The position numbers were made by a program, and so were the translations under genes. Below the pieces are notes generated by a model, which saw only the letters and a program-made list of their open reading frames with translations, did no database searches and had not been told where the DNA came from. Below are positions 48,209 through 58,815 of a stretch of DNA of 64,000 nt, piece by piece; the first letter of the stretch is position 1, and every line of letters begins with the position of its first letter. Origin of the DNA: Palsa-504 sp963744005 (GTDB lineage Bacteria; Actinomycetota; Actinomycetes; Streptosporangiales; Streptosporangiaceae); the NCBI GenBank assembly GCA_963744005.1, contig CAVURU010000003.1:248001-312000 (forward strand), given 5' to 3'.

Positions 48209-49403
48209 GACGACGTGCTCCCCCCGCTGCTGCCCGGCACCTCAGCCAGCTGGGCGTCTTCGGCGGCGATCTCGGACCTGAGCTCCAGGCTACGTCGCCG
48301 TTCGGGGATCAGCCCCTGCGGCCGCAGGATCATCATGATGACCAGCAGGAAGCCGAAGATGCCGAACTCGACCTGGGTCAGCTGGAAGTGCAGCCCGAAC
48401 TTGCTGGGCAGGTCGTTCAGCACGTCGGGGATCAGGTAGTTGTTGATGTAGCCGAGGGCCAGGCCGCCGACCACCGCGCCCCAGATCGAGCCGAGCCCGC
48501 CGATGATGACCATGGCCAGGATGAAGATCGAGAACCCGAAGGCGAACTGGCTGGCGTTGACCGTGGTGTAGTAGGCCCCGAAGAACGCGCCCGCCATCCC
48601 GCCGAACGCGGCGCCCATCGAGTAGGCCAGCAGCTTCGTCCGCACCAGCGGGATGCCCATCGACACCGCGGCGACCTCGTCCTCGCGCAGCGCGATCCAG
48701 GCCCGGCCCAGCCGCGAGTCGCGCAGTCGCAGGTTCACGAACAGCACGATGAGCAGGATGGCCAGGATGAGCCAGTACCAGGGCCTCAGGTTGAGCAGGT
48801 TGAACCGGCCGATGCCCGGGAAGTATGGCGAGTCCACCGCGCTGATGCCCAGGTTGCCTGCGGTCAGCGTCATGCCGCCGCCGACCGGGACGCTCTGCCC
48901 GTTGACCGCGACGGTGCCGATGATCTCGCCGAAGGCCAGCGTCACGATCGCGATGTAGTCACCGCGCAGTCGCAGGGTGGGCAGCCCGATCAGCATCCCG
49001 GCGAACGCGCAGATGATCGCGGCCGCGATCAGGATCAGGATGAAGTTGAGGTGGATGCCGGGGAGCGTGTTCGTCACCGAGGAGACGCCCACGTGCACCT
49101 GCGCCTTGAAGAAGAAGCCCGAGCCGAACCAGCCCAGGGAGTACGCCCCGAGCGCGTAGAACGCGACGTAGCCCAGGTCGAGCAGGCCGGCGAAGCCGAC
49201 CACGATGTTCAGGCCCAGCGACATCACCGCGTAGGCGATGGCGATGATCGTCGCGTTCAGGAAGCCGGCCGACTCCTGGAAGAAGAACGGCAGGACGATC
49301 CCGATCACGATGACCAGCACGGCCAGCGCACGGCTCCACCACGGCGGCAGGCGGCGCTCGGCGGTTTCCCGCCACTGCCTCATCCGGTCGCGGAATTCCC
49401 CCA

Positions 49404-49404
<1 letters not shown>
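48205..49404 (-). CDS. livM: branched-chain amino-acid-type ABC transporter permease
   Basis: A 399-residue permease with about 10 hydrophobic helices. AYAVMSLGLNIVVGFAGLLDLGYVAFYALGAY is the LivM hallmark region, and the cytoplasmic coupling segment WIALREDEVAAVSMGIPLVRTKLLAYSMG engages the ATPases. A basic N-terminal extension (RDRMRQWRETAERRLPPWW) and an acidic, Ser-rich tail flank the core. ATG 49404 overlaps the livH stop (ATGA). Confidence 0.94.
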
Positions 49405-50516
<1,112 letters not shown>

Positions 50517-50555
50517 AGCTCCGTACGGAGTGTCGGGCGAGTGGCGGGGAGTGCG

Positions 50556-50589
50556 GGTGGTGGGAGGCCGCCAGGGCCTCCCACCACCT
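50556..50589 (-). terminator. long perfect hairpin between livK and livH
   Basis: Arms 50556-50569 and 50575-50589 (14-bp perfect, 5-nt loop) form a very stable hairpin in the 84-nt gap between the binding-protein gene and its permease. No U-run follows on the transcribed strand. It most likely stabilises or partly terminates the message, giving more LivK than permease, as in other ABC operons. Confidence 0.7.
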
Positions 50590-50600
50590 CAGCGTGGGTC

Positions 50601-51875
50601 CTAGCTGACCGTCTTGGTCGGGGTCAGCGTCTGCTTGAAGACCGGGTCGCCATTGGAGCCGACCGAGTACAGGCCGTAGGACTTCAGCGTGGTGTCACCG
50701 TTGGCGTCGAAGCCGAACGTGCCCAGCACCGTCGACGTCGACTTGGTCGCGAACAGCGCGGCCAGCACGGCGGACTTGCTGTTGCCCTGCGCGCCCAGGC
50801 TCTTGATGGTGTTGAGCCCGAGCTGCATAGCCTCGTAGCCGTAGATGGCGTACGGGTCGGGGTTGGCTACCCCGTACGCGGCCTTGTACGCGGCCAGGAA
50901 GTCCTTGCCACCCGGGTAGGCGGCCAGGTCCTGGGTCGCGACCGTGCACTGGATCAGCGGGTCGATCGCCGCCGGGACGCCGCCCTGCGATGCGCTGGTG
51001 AACGAGCTCGTGCACACCCCGTCACCGCCGAACACCTTGGCCGTGGGGATGGCCGAGTGGACGTCCTTGACGATCTGAACCGCGCCGTTGGAGACGATGC
51101 CGGCGAAGAAGAAGCAGTCCGCGCCCTGGCCCTGGATGGTCGTGGCGTAGGAGCGGAAGTTCGGCGAGGTCGGGTCGATGCCGGTGTCGCTCACGACGTT
51201 GACGCCGTAGTCGGCCTTCTCCAGCCCGATCAGGGTGGCCAGGCCCTGGCCGTAGGCCTCCTTGTCGTTGGCCACGGCGACCTTGGTGCAGCCCGCCTGC
51301 TTCATGGCCATCAGGTCCGCGGCAGCCTGGATCGAGTCGATCGGCACGATGCGCAGGTAAGTGCGCTTCCCGGTCGGATAGTACTTCTGCGGTTCGCCGG
51401 GGGCGCTTCCCGGCAGGTTGGTGGTCAGGCCGACGTAGGTGTTCGCCGGGCTCATCTGCGGTACGCCCGCTTCGTTGAGGATCGGGATCGACACCTCGCT
51501 GGCGCCGGAGTTGAATTCACCGACGTAGTAGACGGCCTTGGAGTCCGAGGCCACCTTGCGCGCGTTCGCCGCCGTCTGGCCGGGGTCCCACTTGCCCGCC
51601 GCAGCAGTCGAGTCGTCCAGGGACTGGTAGTTCACCGTGAAGTTGCCGGCCTTGTTGCCCGCCTGGGACAGCGCCAGCTTCATCCCGTTGACCAGCGGAA
51701 TCGTCTGCGCTGAGGAGGCGCCCTGGAGCGGCAGGCTGGAGTAGATGTCGACGGTGTTGCCCCCGCTCGACGAGCCGCCGGCGGCGCTGCTGCTGCTGGA
51801 CGAGCTGCTACTGCAGCCCGCAGCGGCCAGGGCGACTACGGCGGTGGCCGCCGCAACCGCGATGGTACGTCTCAT
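50601..51875 (-). CDS. livK: branched-chain amino-acid-type substrate-binding lipoprotein
   Basis: A 424-residue extracellular solute-binding protein. The signal ends in the lipobox ALAAAGCSSS (Cys21), followed by a poly-Ser/Gly linker. The periplasmic-binding-type fold (family Peripla_BP_6) includes DIYSSLPLQGASSAQ at the start, VYYVGEFNSGASEVSIPILNEAG, and IYGYEAMQLGLNTIKSL near the end. A purine-rich AGGAAAAAGGGAT lies before ATG 51875. It is the first gene of livK-H-M-G-F-small. The true ligand (Leu/Ile/Val, other amino acid, amide or urea) is not deducible from sequence. Confidence 0.93.
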   Translation of the reverse strand: MRRTIAVAAATAVVALAAAGCSSSSSSSSSAAGGSSSGGNTVDIYSSLPLQGASSAQTIPLVNGMKLALSQAGNKAGNFTVNYQSLDDSTAAAGKWDPGQTAANARKVASDSKAVYYVGEFNSGASEVSIPILNEAGVPQMSPANTYVGLTTNLPGSAPGEPQKYYPTGKRTYLRIVPIDSIQAAADLMAMKQAGCTKVAVANDKEAYGQGLATLIGLEKADYGVNVVSDTGIDPTSPNFRSYATTIQGQGADCFFFAGIVSNGAVQIVKDVHSAIPTAKVFGGDGVCTSSFTSASQGGVPAAIDPLIQCTVATQDLAAYPGGKDFLAAYKAAYGVANPDPYAIYGYEAMQLGLNTIKSLGAQGNSKSAVLAALFATKSTSTVLGTFGFDANGDTTLKSYGLYSVGSNGDPVFKQTLTPTKTVS

Positions 51876-52292
51876 ATCCCTTTTTCCTCTCGGTTATCTG
51901 GGCCGGCCCGGGTGCCGGAAAGTACGGCTGGCCAGTACCCGGCTTTGGTGCGTCCCCGTAAGCCTGGATTCCCTGGCCGGGTCATTTCGTGTAGCTGAAT
52001 CGGCCCCGGCTGCCGGTAAGGCGGCATCGCAAGCCGGTTCGGTGAGGTATCGGCACCCGTTCGCCCGAGCCCATCGACGGGACCGCCGTGGCCTGCTTGC
52101 GCCGGGCCGCCAGCGGAATCGCTCCCATCTGGGCTTCCTACCATTCGCTGATGATGCCAGAGTCCGGATGTCACGCACACTATCCGCGTGTAACGAACAA
52201 ATAAGGACTGTGCCGGATACGGCTCCCGGGTCCTGCCCCGACAGCGGTGCGGGCGGGTGAAAACCGCTCTGAGCAGGGCATAATGTCCGTTG
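51876..52292. other. 417-bp intergenic region with divergent promoters
   Basis: The region separates livK (minus) and the DUF1810 gene (plus). It contains no supportable gene. Apart from the plus-strand promoter at 52257-52286, I see an A+T-richer patch at 52180-52215 and a weak imperfect repeat with two GTAC halves at 51920-51950, close to livK, which may be part of its leader. Confidence 0.5.
52257..52286 (+). promoter_or_regulatory. promoter of the DUF1810 gene
   Basis: GTGAAA (52257-52262), 18 bp, TAATGT (52281-52286), then 6 nt to ATG 52293. This is a complete -35/-10 pair with leaderless spacing. Confidence 0.5.
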
Positions 52293-52724
52293 ATGACGAC
52301 CGCCGACCGCTACGATCTCCAGCGCTTCGTCGACGCCCAGGACGCGGGGGGCACCTACCAGCGGGCCGTGGCTGAGGTACGCGCGGGCCGGAAGGACAGC
52401 CACTGGATCTGGTTCGTCTTCCCGCAGGTCCAGGGCCTGGGCTTCAGCCCGGCGTCGCGGCTGTACGCCATCTCCTCGCTCGATGAGGCGCGCGCCTACC
52501 TGGCCCATCCGGTGCTGGGGCCGCGGCTGATCGAGTGCTCGGTCATCCTGGCCGGCGTGTCGGGCCGCACGGCCGAGCAGATCATGGGCGAGATCGACGC
52601 GGTCAAGCTGCGCTCGTCGATGACCCTGTTCATGCACGCCGCCCCGGCTGAGCCGGCCTTCGGCCGTGTCCTGGATCAGTACTTCGGCGGCGTGCCCGAT
52701 CCCGCCACGGAGCAGCGGATCTGA
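52293..52724 (+). CDS. DUF1810 family protein
   Basis: A 143-residue cytosolic helical protein of the conserved DUF1810 family. The signature region DSHWIWFVFPQVQGLG is followed by SRLYAISSLDEARAYLAHPVLGPRL, then DAVKLRSSMTLFM. Family members are widespread in bacteria and of unknown function. ATG 52293 was chosen over an upstream TTG because of the -10 box at leaderless distance. Confidence 0.9.
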   Translation: MTTADRYDLQRFVDAQDAGGTYQRAVAEVRAGRKDSHWIWFVFPQVQGLGFSPASRLYAISSLDEARAYLAHPVLGPRLIECSVILAGVSGRTAEQIMGEIDAVKLRSSMTLFMHAAPAEPAFGRVLDQYFGGVPDPATEQRI

Positions 52725-52739
52725 CCGCGCCGGGGCCGG

Positions 52740-53135
52740 CTACCGCTGGTCGCGGCGCAGCGGATGGTCGGCGGGGACCTCGACCACGACGATCGGCACC
52801 CCGTCGGGGTCCTCGATCCACATCTCGATCAGGCCCCAGGGCTCGGTGACCGGCTCCCGGGCGATCGGGACCCCGGCCGCCACGAGCCGCGCGTGCTCGG
52901 CCCGGACGTCGCGCACCTGCAGCCAGATCATCACCGAACGTCCCGGCGGAACCTCGCCGTGCCCCGACACCTCGAGGAATCCCTGGCCGAGGAAGAACAC
53001 CACGCCCGGGTGGTCCGCGGGCCCGAACTCCCGGTAGACGGCCAGGCCCAGGGTGTCCCGGTAGAAACGGTGGCTGCGGTCCAGGTCGGTCGGGCGCAGC
53101 AGAATCCGGCTGCTCAGAATGTCCATGCCAGCCAT
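52740..53135 (-). CDS. VOC (glyoxalase/bleomycin-resistance fold) protein
   Basis: A 131-residue vicinal-oxygen-chelate protein with the two βαβββ halves: ILLRPTDLDRSHRFYRDTLGL and VMIWLQVRDVRAEHARLVAAG, then WIEDPDGVPIVVVE. The usual metal His/Glu positions are only partly present, so enzyme activity is uncertain. ATG 53135 (GAAGGGA upstream) is used; ATG 53126 is possible. It is convergent with the DUF1810 gene. Confidence 0.85.
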   Translation of the reverse strand: MAGMDILSSRILLRPTDLDRSHRFYRDTLGLAVYREFGPADHPGVVFFLGQGFLEVSGHGEVPPGRSVMIWLQVRDVRAEHARLVAAGVPIAREPVTEPWGLIEMWIEDPDGVPIVVVEVPADHPLRRDQR

Positions 53136-53267
53136 TGTTCCCAGCCGTCCCTTCAGCCCGGCCAGGCGCGGCCAGCGGCTGCGGGCGCAGTTATCACGAA
53201 ATCCTTACCTAGACCGGTTCTTTTCAACCAGTGTCTGTATACGAACCGTATCTCTGGGTAGAAACAC

Positions 53268-53286
53268 GTCGATCGGGTTGATCGAC
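53268..53286. repeat. inverted repeat GTCGATC-N5-GATCGAC
   Basis: Perfect 7-bp arms with a GGGTT spacer; the size fits a dimeric repressor site or a short hairpin. Confidence 0.5.
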
Positions 53287-53289
53287 ACG

Positions 53290-53322
53290 GGTGCCCGGCG
53301 GAACCCTGCGCCGCCGGGCACC
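53290..53322. terminator. 12-bp perfect hairpin, terminator-like
   Basis: Arms GGTGCCCGGCGG and CCGCCGGGCACC flank a 9-nt loop; TTAGTG follows on the plus strand. No adjacent gene ends into it on the plus strand, so its purpose is unclear. It could also be a boundary of the HNH element. Confidence 0.5.
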
Positions 53323-53436
53323 TTAGTGTCTGCCCTCGCCTTTCTGCGCGAGCCCGGCGATCGATCAAGATCACCAAAAACACGTTCGTAAAATACGTGC
53401 CTATCTGCGCTGAAATGCTAAAATAAAGCTAACGGG

Positions 53437-55290
53437 GTGATCCAGCTCTTCTTCCGAACGGAGCGTGGTGCATGCGCCCGGACCCGTTCACCGATCCAGG
53501 CGACGACAGCGAAGAACCTGCCTGGCCGCCGGGACCCCGCTGGCTCGCCACCATCCGACGGCTCCGAGAACGATCACGATGGCTTTCCGGATTTCCCGGT
53601 CGAGCAGGGCCTTTTCCTGACCGTGCCCGCTGGGTCATTCGATTCCGATCAGTTGGCCCAATCGGGCCCGGCGGCGGACATGCCCCCGGATCCATTGCTG
53701 GCCACCATCATTGACGTCACCGCGGGCCCGGACGGCTCAGGCATGGCGGGCCTGACCGGTGATCAGCTCATCGGCGTGATCGCCGGATCCCGTCGCCTCG
53801 AATCGCGCGCCGCCTGGTACACGCTCGCCGCCGTGGCCGAGTTCACCGCCCGCAGCGACCGCGAGGAGCTCGTGGGGGAGTTCGCCGCCGATGAGCTGGC
53901 CTGCGAGCTGCACCTCACCACCCAGTCCGCCGCGGGCCTGATGGACTACGCCCGCGCGGTGACGACGCGGCTGCCCCGCTGCTTCGCGGCCCTGGGCGCG
54001 GGCCTCCTGTATCCCGTGCACCTGCGAATCATCGAGGAGGAGACCCGGATCCTCGCCGACGAGGACGCAGCCAAGGCCGACACCGCGCTGTCGCAAGGGG
54101 CGGGCTCGCTGACCTACGGCAAGCTGCGCGCCGCCGTGCACCGGCTGGTCCTCGAGCTCGATCCCGAGGCAGCCGAGCGGCGCAAGGAAGCAGCGCGCCG
54201 GGACGCCCACGTCCGCCCGTTCCGGGAGTCGTCCGGCAACGCCGGGATGGAGGCCCGCGAGCTGCCCTCCGCCGAGGTGCTCGCCTCCTGGCAGCACATC
54301 GAGCAGCGAGCCCTCGACCTGCGTGCCGCCGGCGTCCCCGGCACCCTGCATGAACTCCGCGTCCGCGCCTACCTCGACCTCCTCCAGGAACGCGACACCC
54401 GCCTGGCCCAGTCTCGGCCGACCCCTAGCGAAGCGGCCGGCGGCGAAACGGAAGGCAACGGCCACGGCCCAGATGGCGGACCCAGCTCCCATTCCAGTCC
54501 GGCCCCTGGTCCGGGCCCTGGCGGCAGTCCCAGCTCCGGCCGGGAGACTGGCCCTGGTCTGGCGGCGCTGGTGACCATCACTGTCCCGTGGTCGACGACA
54601 ACCGGCCGCTCCGCCGCCCCGGCTGATGTTGACGGCTTCGGCGTAGTCGACGCCGGCGAGGCCCGCGACCTGCTCGCCGCAGCCGCCCGGGACCCGAGAA
54701 CCCGCTGGTGCGTCACCGCTCTAGGCCCGGACGGCACCGCCGCTGCCCACGGCTGTGCCTCCGGCCGCCACCCGCCGCCCGGCCCGGTCAACCCCACTGT
54801 CAGCTTTGGTCCCGCGGAAGGCCCGGACCCTCCGGGCCAGGCCGGCCATCCCACCGTCAATTCAGCTCCCCGAACCGATCCCGGTCGTCCAGACCCCGCG
54901 ACCGATCCTGACCCGCCGCCCGATGGCCGTCCCGAGTCCTGGCTAGGCGTCCGGATGACCCCGATCACCCGCGGTGCCTGCGACCATGACCATGCCGAAA
55001 CCGGCTACCGGCCGAGCCGGAAGCTCCGGCACCTGGTCCGCGCCCGCAACGCCGGATGCACCGCGCCCGGCTGCGGCCGCCCCGCGGTCCGCTGCGACCT
55101 GGACCACACCGTCGCCTGGGATGACGGCGGCCTGACCTGCGAGTGCGATCTCGCCCCGCTGTGCCGTCACCATCACCGGTGCAAGCAGGCCCAGGGCTGG
55201 CTGCTCGAGCAGCCCGAGCCCGGCGTGCTGATCTGGCGCACCCCGGCCGGACGCAGCTACCTCACCGCTCCCACTCGGTACTCCGCGTAG
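53437..55290 (+). CDS. DUF222/HNH endonuclease domain protein (13E12-repeat family)
   Basis: A 617-residue protein. The DUF222 helical domain covers about residues 60-310, beginning VEQGLFLTVPAGSFDSD; a long Gly/Pro/Ser-rich linker (about 325-500) separates it from a C-terminal HNH nuclease with CTAPGCGRPAVRCDLDHTVAW and CHHH-type LCRHHHRCKQAQGW. The DHxxAW and final H residues are the nuclease core. Members are multi-copy and mobile-like in actinomycetes. The first ~55 residues look out of frame: ATG 53472 (GGAG upstream) opens a different frame that is good for 30-40 residues, so a frame slip near 53570-53600 is possible and the start is unsure. Confidence 0.82.
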   Translation: MIQLFFRTERGACARTRSPIQATTAKNLPGRRDPAGSPPSDGSENDHDGFPDFPVEQGLFLTVPAGSFDSDQLAQSGPAADMPPDPLLATIIDVTAGPDGSGMAGLTGDQLIGVIAGSRRLESRAAWYTLAAVAEFTARSDREELVGEFAADELACELHLTTQSAAGLMDYARAVTTRLPRCFAALGAGLLYPVHLRIIEEETRILADEDAAKADTALSQGAGSLTYGKLRAAVHRLVLELDPEAAERRKEAARRDAHVRPFRESSGNAGMEARELPSAEVLASWQHIEQRALDLRAAGVPGTLHELRVRAYLDLLQERDTRLAQSRPTPSEAAGGETEGNGHGPDGGPSSHSSPAPGPGPGGSPSSGRETGPGLAALVTITVPWSTTTGRSAAPADVDGFGVVDAGEARDLLAAAARDPRTRWCVTALGPDGTAAAHGCASGRHPPPGPVNPTVSFGPAEGPDPPGQAGHPTVNSAPRTDPGRPDPATDPDPPPDGRPESWLGVRMTPITRGACDHDHAETGYRPSRKLRHLVRARNAGCTAPGCGRPAVRCDLDHTVAWDDGGLTCECDLAPLCRHHHRCKQAQGWLLEQPEPGVLIWRTPAGRSYLTAPTRYSA

Positions 55291-55291
55291 C

Positions 55292-56143
55292 TCAGGGCAC
55301 GTTGAGCAGCAGGATGCCGGCCACCACGATGACCGTGGCCGTGACCCGGACCCGGCCGAACGGCTCACGGAAAGCCAGCGCCCCGATGATCGCGCCGAAG
55401 ATCACGCTCGTCTCGCGCAGCGCGGCGATCGGGGCCAGCGCCCCCTGGGTCTGCGCCCACAGCACCAGGCCGTAGGCCACCACGCTGAGCGCGCCCGCGG
55501 CCATTCCGGCCAGCAGGATCCGGGGCGGCTGCTTGAGCAGGACGCCGCGCCGCCGGATCAGGGCGAACATCGGGACGCACGAGCTCTGCAGCAGCATCAG
55601 CCAGCCGATGTAGCCGAACGCGCTGCCTGACAGCCGCACGCCGACGCCGTCAACGATGGTGTAGGCGGCGATGGTCAGGCCGGTGCCGACGGCGGCCAGG
55701 ACCGCTCCGCGGCTCGGCCGGCCGCCGCTGAAGATCAGGAAGGCCAGCCCGGCCGAGACCACGACCACCCCGGCGAGCTGCGGGAACGACAGGTGCTCGT
55801 GGATGAAGACGGCCGCCACCAGCGTCACCACTGGCGGGGAGATGCCGCGGGCCAGCGGGTAGACCTGGCTGAACTCGCCCAGCCGGTAGCACTGCATGAG
55901 CAGCAGGTTGTAGAAGACGTGGATCCCGACCGAGGCCAGCAGGTACGGCCAGGCCGCAGCCCGGGGCACGGCCGAGACCACGATCAGCGGGATCACCGCG
56001 CCGATGGAGCCCGCGCCGATCAGCGCGAAAGCGAGGGTCTGGTCCTTGATGCCGTGGGCGATGGCGTTCCAGATGGCATGGGTCACGGCGGCGCCCAGCA
56101 CGGCCAGGGTGACGCCGAGCGTCAGGGTGTTCGACGGGTCCAA
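55292..56143 (-). CDS. EamA/DMT-family permease
   Basis: A 283-residue transporter with ten hydrophobic helices in two EamA repeats, for example LGAAVTHAIWNAIAHGIKDQ at the start and ALRETSVIFGAIIGALAFREP near the end, the typical second-repeat signature. It exports or imports small metabolites; the substrate is unknown. TTG 56143 is the start, with GAGGAG 5 nt upstream. It runs convergent to the HNH gene with a 1-nt gap. Confidence 0.88.
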   Translation of the reverse strand: MDPSNTLTLGVTLAVLGAAVTHAIWNAIAHGIKDQTLAFALIGAGSIGAVIPLIVVSAVPRAAAWPYLLASVGIHVFYNLLLMQCYRLGEFSQVYPLARGISPPVVTLVAAVFIHEHLSFPQLAGVVVVSAGLAFLIFSGGRPSRGAVLAAVGTGLTIAAYTIVDGVGVRLSGSAFGYIGWLMLLQSSCVPMFALIRRRGVLLKQPPRILLAGMAAGALSVVAYGLVLWAQTQGALAPIAALRETSVIFGAIIGALAFREPFGRVRVTATVIVVAGILLLNVP

Positions 56144-56336
56144 CGAGGCTCCTCAGGCAAGGCTGAATAGGAGCCCTCAGGGCTTTTATCCCGTCAGGTG
56201 TTCCCCGGGCCGGTCCCCGATCGAACCGCAGCACCCGGGTCGCGGCGCCGCTCGGTCCAGCCCCAGCCGCCCTGATTGTGGTTGTCCCGGCGGACGGCCA
56301 GCGGAACCCTAGGCGCAACCACGTGCTGACCGCATC

Positions 56337-57236
56337 TTAACCGGCCGCCGCCGGAATCTCCTGCTGGGTGCGCAGCAGCAGGATGACCCAGGTCCGGTAC
56401 GGCCGCCATCCCTCGCTGATCTGGGTCAGCTGCGCGGCCGTGGCCGGGGCGGGCAGGCCGTAGGCGTCCGCGACCGCCTGGGCCAGCCGCGGCTCGTGGT
56501 AGGACACGGCGTCGGGATCGCCGGCGCCCCGCAGCAGGATCAGCCCGGCCGAGAAGTCGCCGATGCCGGGCAGGGTCTTGAGGTCCTTCAGCGCCGCGTC
56601 GCGGGGCATCGACCGCAGCCGGGCCGTGTCCAGCTGACCGTCCAGCGCGGCTCGGGCCACCGACCGCAGCCACTCCGGCTTCCGCCCGGCCAGGCCCGGG
56701 AAATCCTCGAGCGCGGCTAGCCGCTCCGGGGCCGGGAAGGCGTGCACCACCCGGTCGCCGAACCGCACCGGCTCGCCGAGCTGTTCAGCCATCCGGGCCT
56801 TGATCGCCGCGGCCTGCCTGATCCGGATCCGGTGCCCGATGATGGTCCAGGCGGCCGCCTCGTACGGCGACCAGAACCCTATCGGCCGCAGGCCGGGCAG
56901 GAGCCGCTGCAGGCGGCCCACCACCGGGTCACCCTCGCCGACGGCTGGGAACCCGGAGCCGTCCACGTCCAGGGACAGGATCCGCTCGACCTGCGCGCGC
57001 AGGGCCTTCAGCAGGGCGGGATCCGGCGCCTGCGGGCTCACCACGGCGGCGGTCACGGTGTCGCCGTCCTGCGACACCCGGACCCCGGCCGTCGACCAGC
57101 TCCCTTCCACCGGGAAGGCCAGCTCCAGGACGGCCTCCTGCGGTCCGGCGTAGGCCGCGGGCGCGAAGCCCTCCAGGAACCGGATGCTGGACTCGAGCGA
57201 GAACGGCCCGCGCGGGGTCAGGGTAAACGTCTCCAT
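56337..57236 (-). CDS. DNA-3-methyladenine glycosylase II-like (AlkA family)
   Basis: A 299-residue base-excision glycosylase. An N-terminal AlkA-type domain is followed by the HhH-GPD core: AAWTIIGHRIRIRQAAAIKARM, LDGQLDTARLRSM, and the hairpin LKTLPGIGDFSAGLILLRG with the catalytic Asp in GDPDAVSYHEPRLA. It lacks the Cys-rich iron-sulfur end found in Nth/MutY. It removes alkylated bases; the exact range is not known. The gene stands alone, divergent from the aldehyde dehydrogenase. ATG 57236. Confidence 0.9.
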   Translation of the reverse strand: METFTLTPRGPFSLESSIRFLEGFAPAAYAGPQEAVLELAFPVEGSWSTAGVRVSQDGDTVTAAVVSPQAPDPALLKALRAQVERILSLDVDGSGFPAVGEGDPVVGRLQRLLPGLRPIGFWSPYEAAAWTIIGHRIRIRQAAAIKARMAEQLGEPVRFGDRVVHAFPAPERLAALEDFPGLAGRKPEWLRSVARAALDGQLDTARLRSMPRDAALKDLKTLPGIGDFSAGLILLRGAGDPDAVSYHEPRLAQAVADAYGLPAPATAAQLTQISEGWRPYRTWVILLLRTQQEIPAAAG

Positions 57237-57325
57237 GAGGCCATCTGATCACCGGCCGCTGACATTTTCCGGCGTCCGCCTTCCGGTGGGCGACGCCGCC
57301 TTCCTCCAGCGGCCTAGCCTCTCGG

Positions 57326-57331
57326 TAGGGT
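57326..57331 (+). promoter_or_regulatory. -10 box for leaderless aldehyde-dehydrogenase transcript
   Basis: TAGGGT lies exactly 6 nt before ATG 57338 with no ribosome-binding site. Confidence 0.5.
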
Positions 57332-57337
57332 GGCGCA

Positions 57338-58791
57338 ATGATTCAGGGGTTTGACCCGCGCACCGGCCAGCCGGTGGGGGAGCCGGTCGCCGAGACGGCC
57401 GACGCCGAGGTGGACGCGCTGCTGGCCGCCGCGGTGGCCGCGGCGCCCGGGTGGGGGGCCGGGACCGCGCTGGCCCAGCGGGCGGCGGCCCTGGAGGCCG
57501 TGGCCGACGCGCTGGATGACCGGGCGGGCGAGCTGGCCGTCATCGCCGACACCGAGACCGCCCTGGGCGGCGAACGGCTCACCGGTGAGGTGGCCCGCAC
57601 CACCCAGCAGCTGCGCCTGTTCGCGGGCGTGCTGCGCGACGGCCGCTACCTCGACCCGGTGATCAGCCCGGCCGACGGGGTGGTGCCGGACGTGCGTCGG
57701 GTCAGCCGGCGGCCGGGCCGGTGGCTGTGTTCGCCGCGTCGAACTTCCCGTTCGCGTTCTCGGTGGCGGGCGGCGATACCGCGTCCGCGCTGGCCGCGGG
57801 CTGTCCGGTCATCGTCAAGGCGCACGAGGCGCACCCGGTCACCTCCGCGGAGACGGCGACGGTGGTGGCCGCCGCGCTGGCCTCGGCTGGTGCGCCGGCC
57901 GGGACGTTCGGCCTGGTGCACGGGGTCGAGGCGGGCCTGCGGCTGCTCCGTCACCCGGATCTCGCCGCAGCCGGGTTTACCGGGTCCACGGCCGGCGGCC
58001 AGGCCCTGGCCCGGATCTGCGCCGAGCGGCCGGTGCCCATCCCCTTCTACGGGGAGCTCGGCTCGGTCAACCCGTGCGTGGTGCTGCCCAGAGCCGCGTT
58101 CTCCCGCCCGGCCGCCCTCGCCACCGGGTACGCCGGGTCGCTGACGCTGGGCGCGGGCCAGTTCTGCACCAACCCCGGCCTGCTGTTCGTGCCCGAAGAC
58201 GTGGGCCTGATGTCCGCGCTCGCCGAGGCGGTCACCGCCTCAGCCGGCGGCCCGATGTTGTCCGGCCGGATCTTCGCAGGCTACGAAGACGCGCTGGCCG
58301 AGGCCGCGGACCATCCCGGAGTTACCGAGCTGGCCGCGGGCCAGCCCGGAATCGGCCCGTGGGGGGCGACGCCGCGGGTCTTCCAGCTCGGGCTGAAGGA
58401 CTTCGCCGCCGATCTCGCCGTGCTGTCCCGCGAGCGGTTCGGCCCGGCCGGGCTCGTCATCACCTATCCGTCGGTTGCGGACCTGCTGCCGGTGCTGGCC
58501 GCGCTGCCCGGCAACCTGGCCGCCGTCGTGCACGCCGACCAGCAGTCCCCGGACGACATGGACCTGGCCCGGCAGGTCGTCGCCGTGCTGGAGCACGTGG
58601 CCGGGCGGATCGCCTTCAACGGCTGGCCGACGGGCGTGGCCGTCGTCGCGGCCCAGCACCACGGCGGCCCGTGGCCGGCCACCACCATGCCCGGTTTCAC
58701 CTCGGTCGGCACGGCCGCCATCCGCCGCTGGCTGGTCCCCGTCGCCTACCAGGACTTCCCGGCTGACTTGCTGCCGCCCGTGCTGCGCTGA
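57338..58791 (+). pseudogene. aldehyde dehydrogenase (α-ketoglutaric-semialdehyde type), frameshifted
   Basis: Joined, about 485 residues of the NADP-dependent aldehyde dehydrogenase group that oxidises 2,5-dioxopentanoate or related semialdehydes. The first frame gives IQGFDPRTGQPVGEP through VPDVRRVSR; the second resumes at AGPVAVFAASNFPFAFSVAGGD. Restoring one C near 57710 joins them as RVSRPAGPVAVF. The nucleotide loop FTGSTAGGQAL, catalytic Glu (FYGELGSVNP) and catalytic Cys (GAGQFCTNPGL) are intact. No sugar-catabolic partner is near. Confidence 0.88.
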
Positions 58792-58815
58792 GATCCGGCC
58801 GCGCAACCCTGGGCG

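Larger units (their letters stand above)
53136..53436. other. A+T-rich 301-bp intergenic region with hairpins
   Basis: This stretch, between the VOC and DUF222/HNH genes, is visibly richer in A and T than its surroundings, especially at 53195-53280 and 53350-53435. It carries three inverted repeats: ATACG-AAC-CGTAT (53239-53251), the GTCGATC pair (53268-53286) and the 12-bp hairpin at 53290-53322. I see no gene in it. Confidence 0.6.

Noticed and set aside
53136..53436. CRISPR array or phage attachment site in the repeat-rich A+T region
   Set aside because: The repeats are single inverted repeats of different sequence, not regularly spaced; no integrase or cas gene is present.
56170..56188. 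Small hairpin followed by TTTT (AGCCC-TCA-GGGCT)
   Set aside because: Only a 5-bp stem with a 3-nt loop, on the strand where no gene ends; not a convincing terminator.
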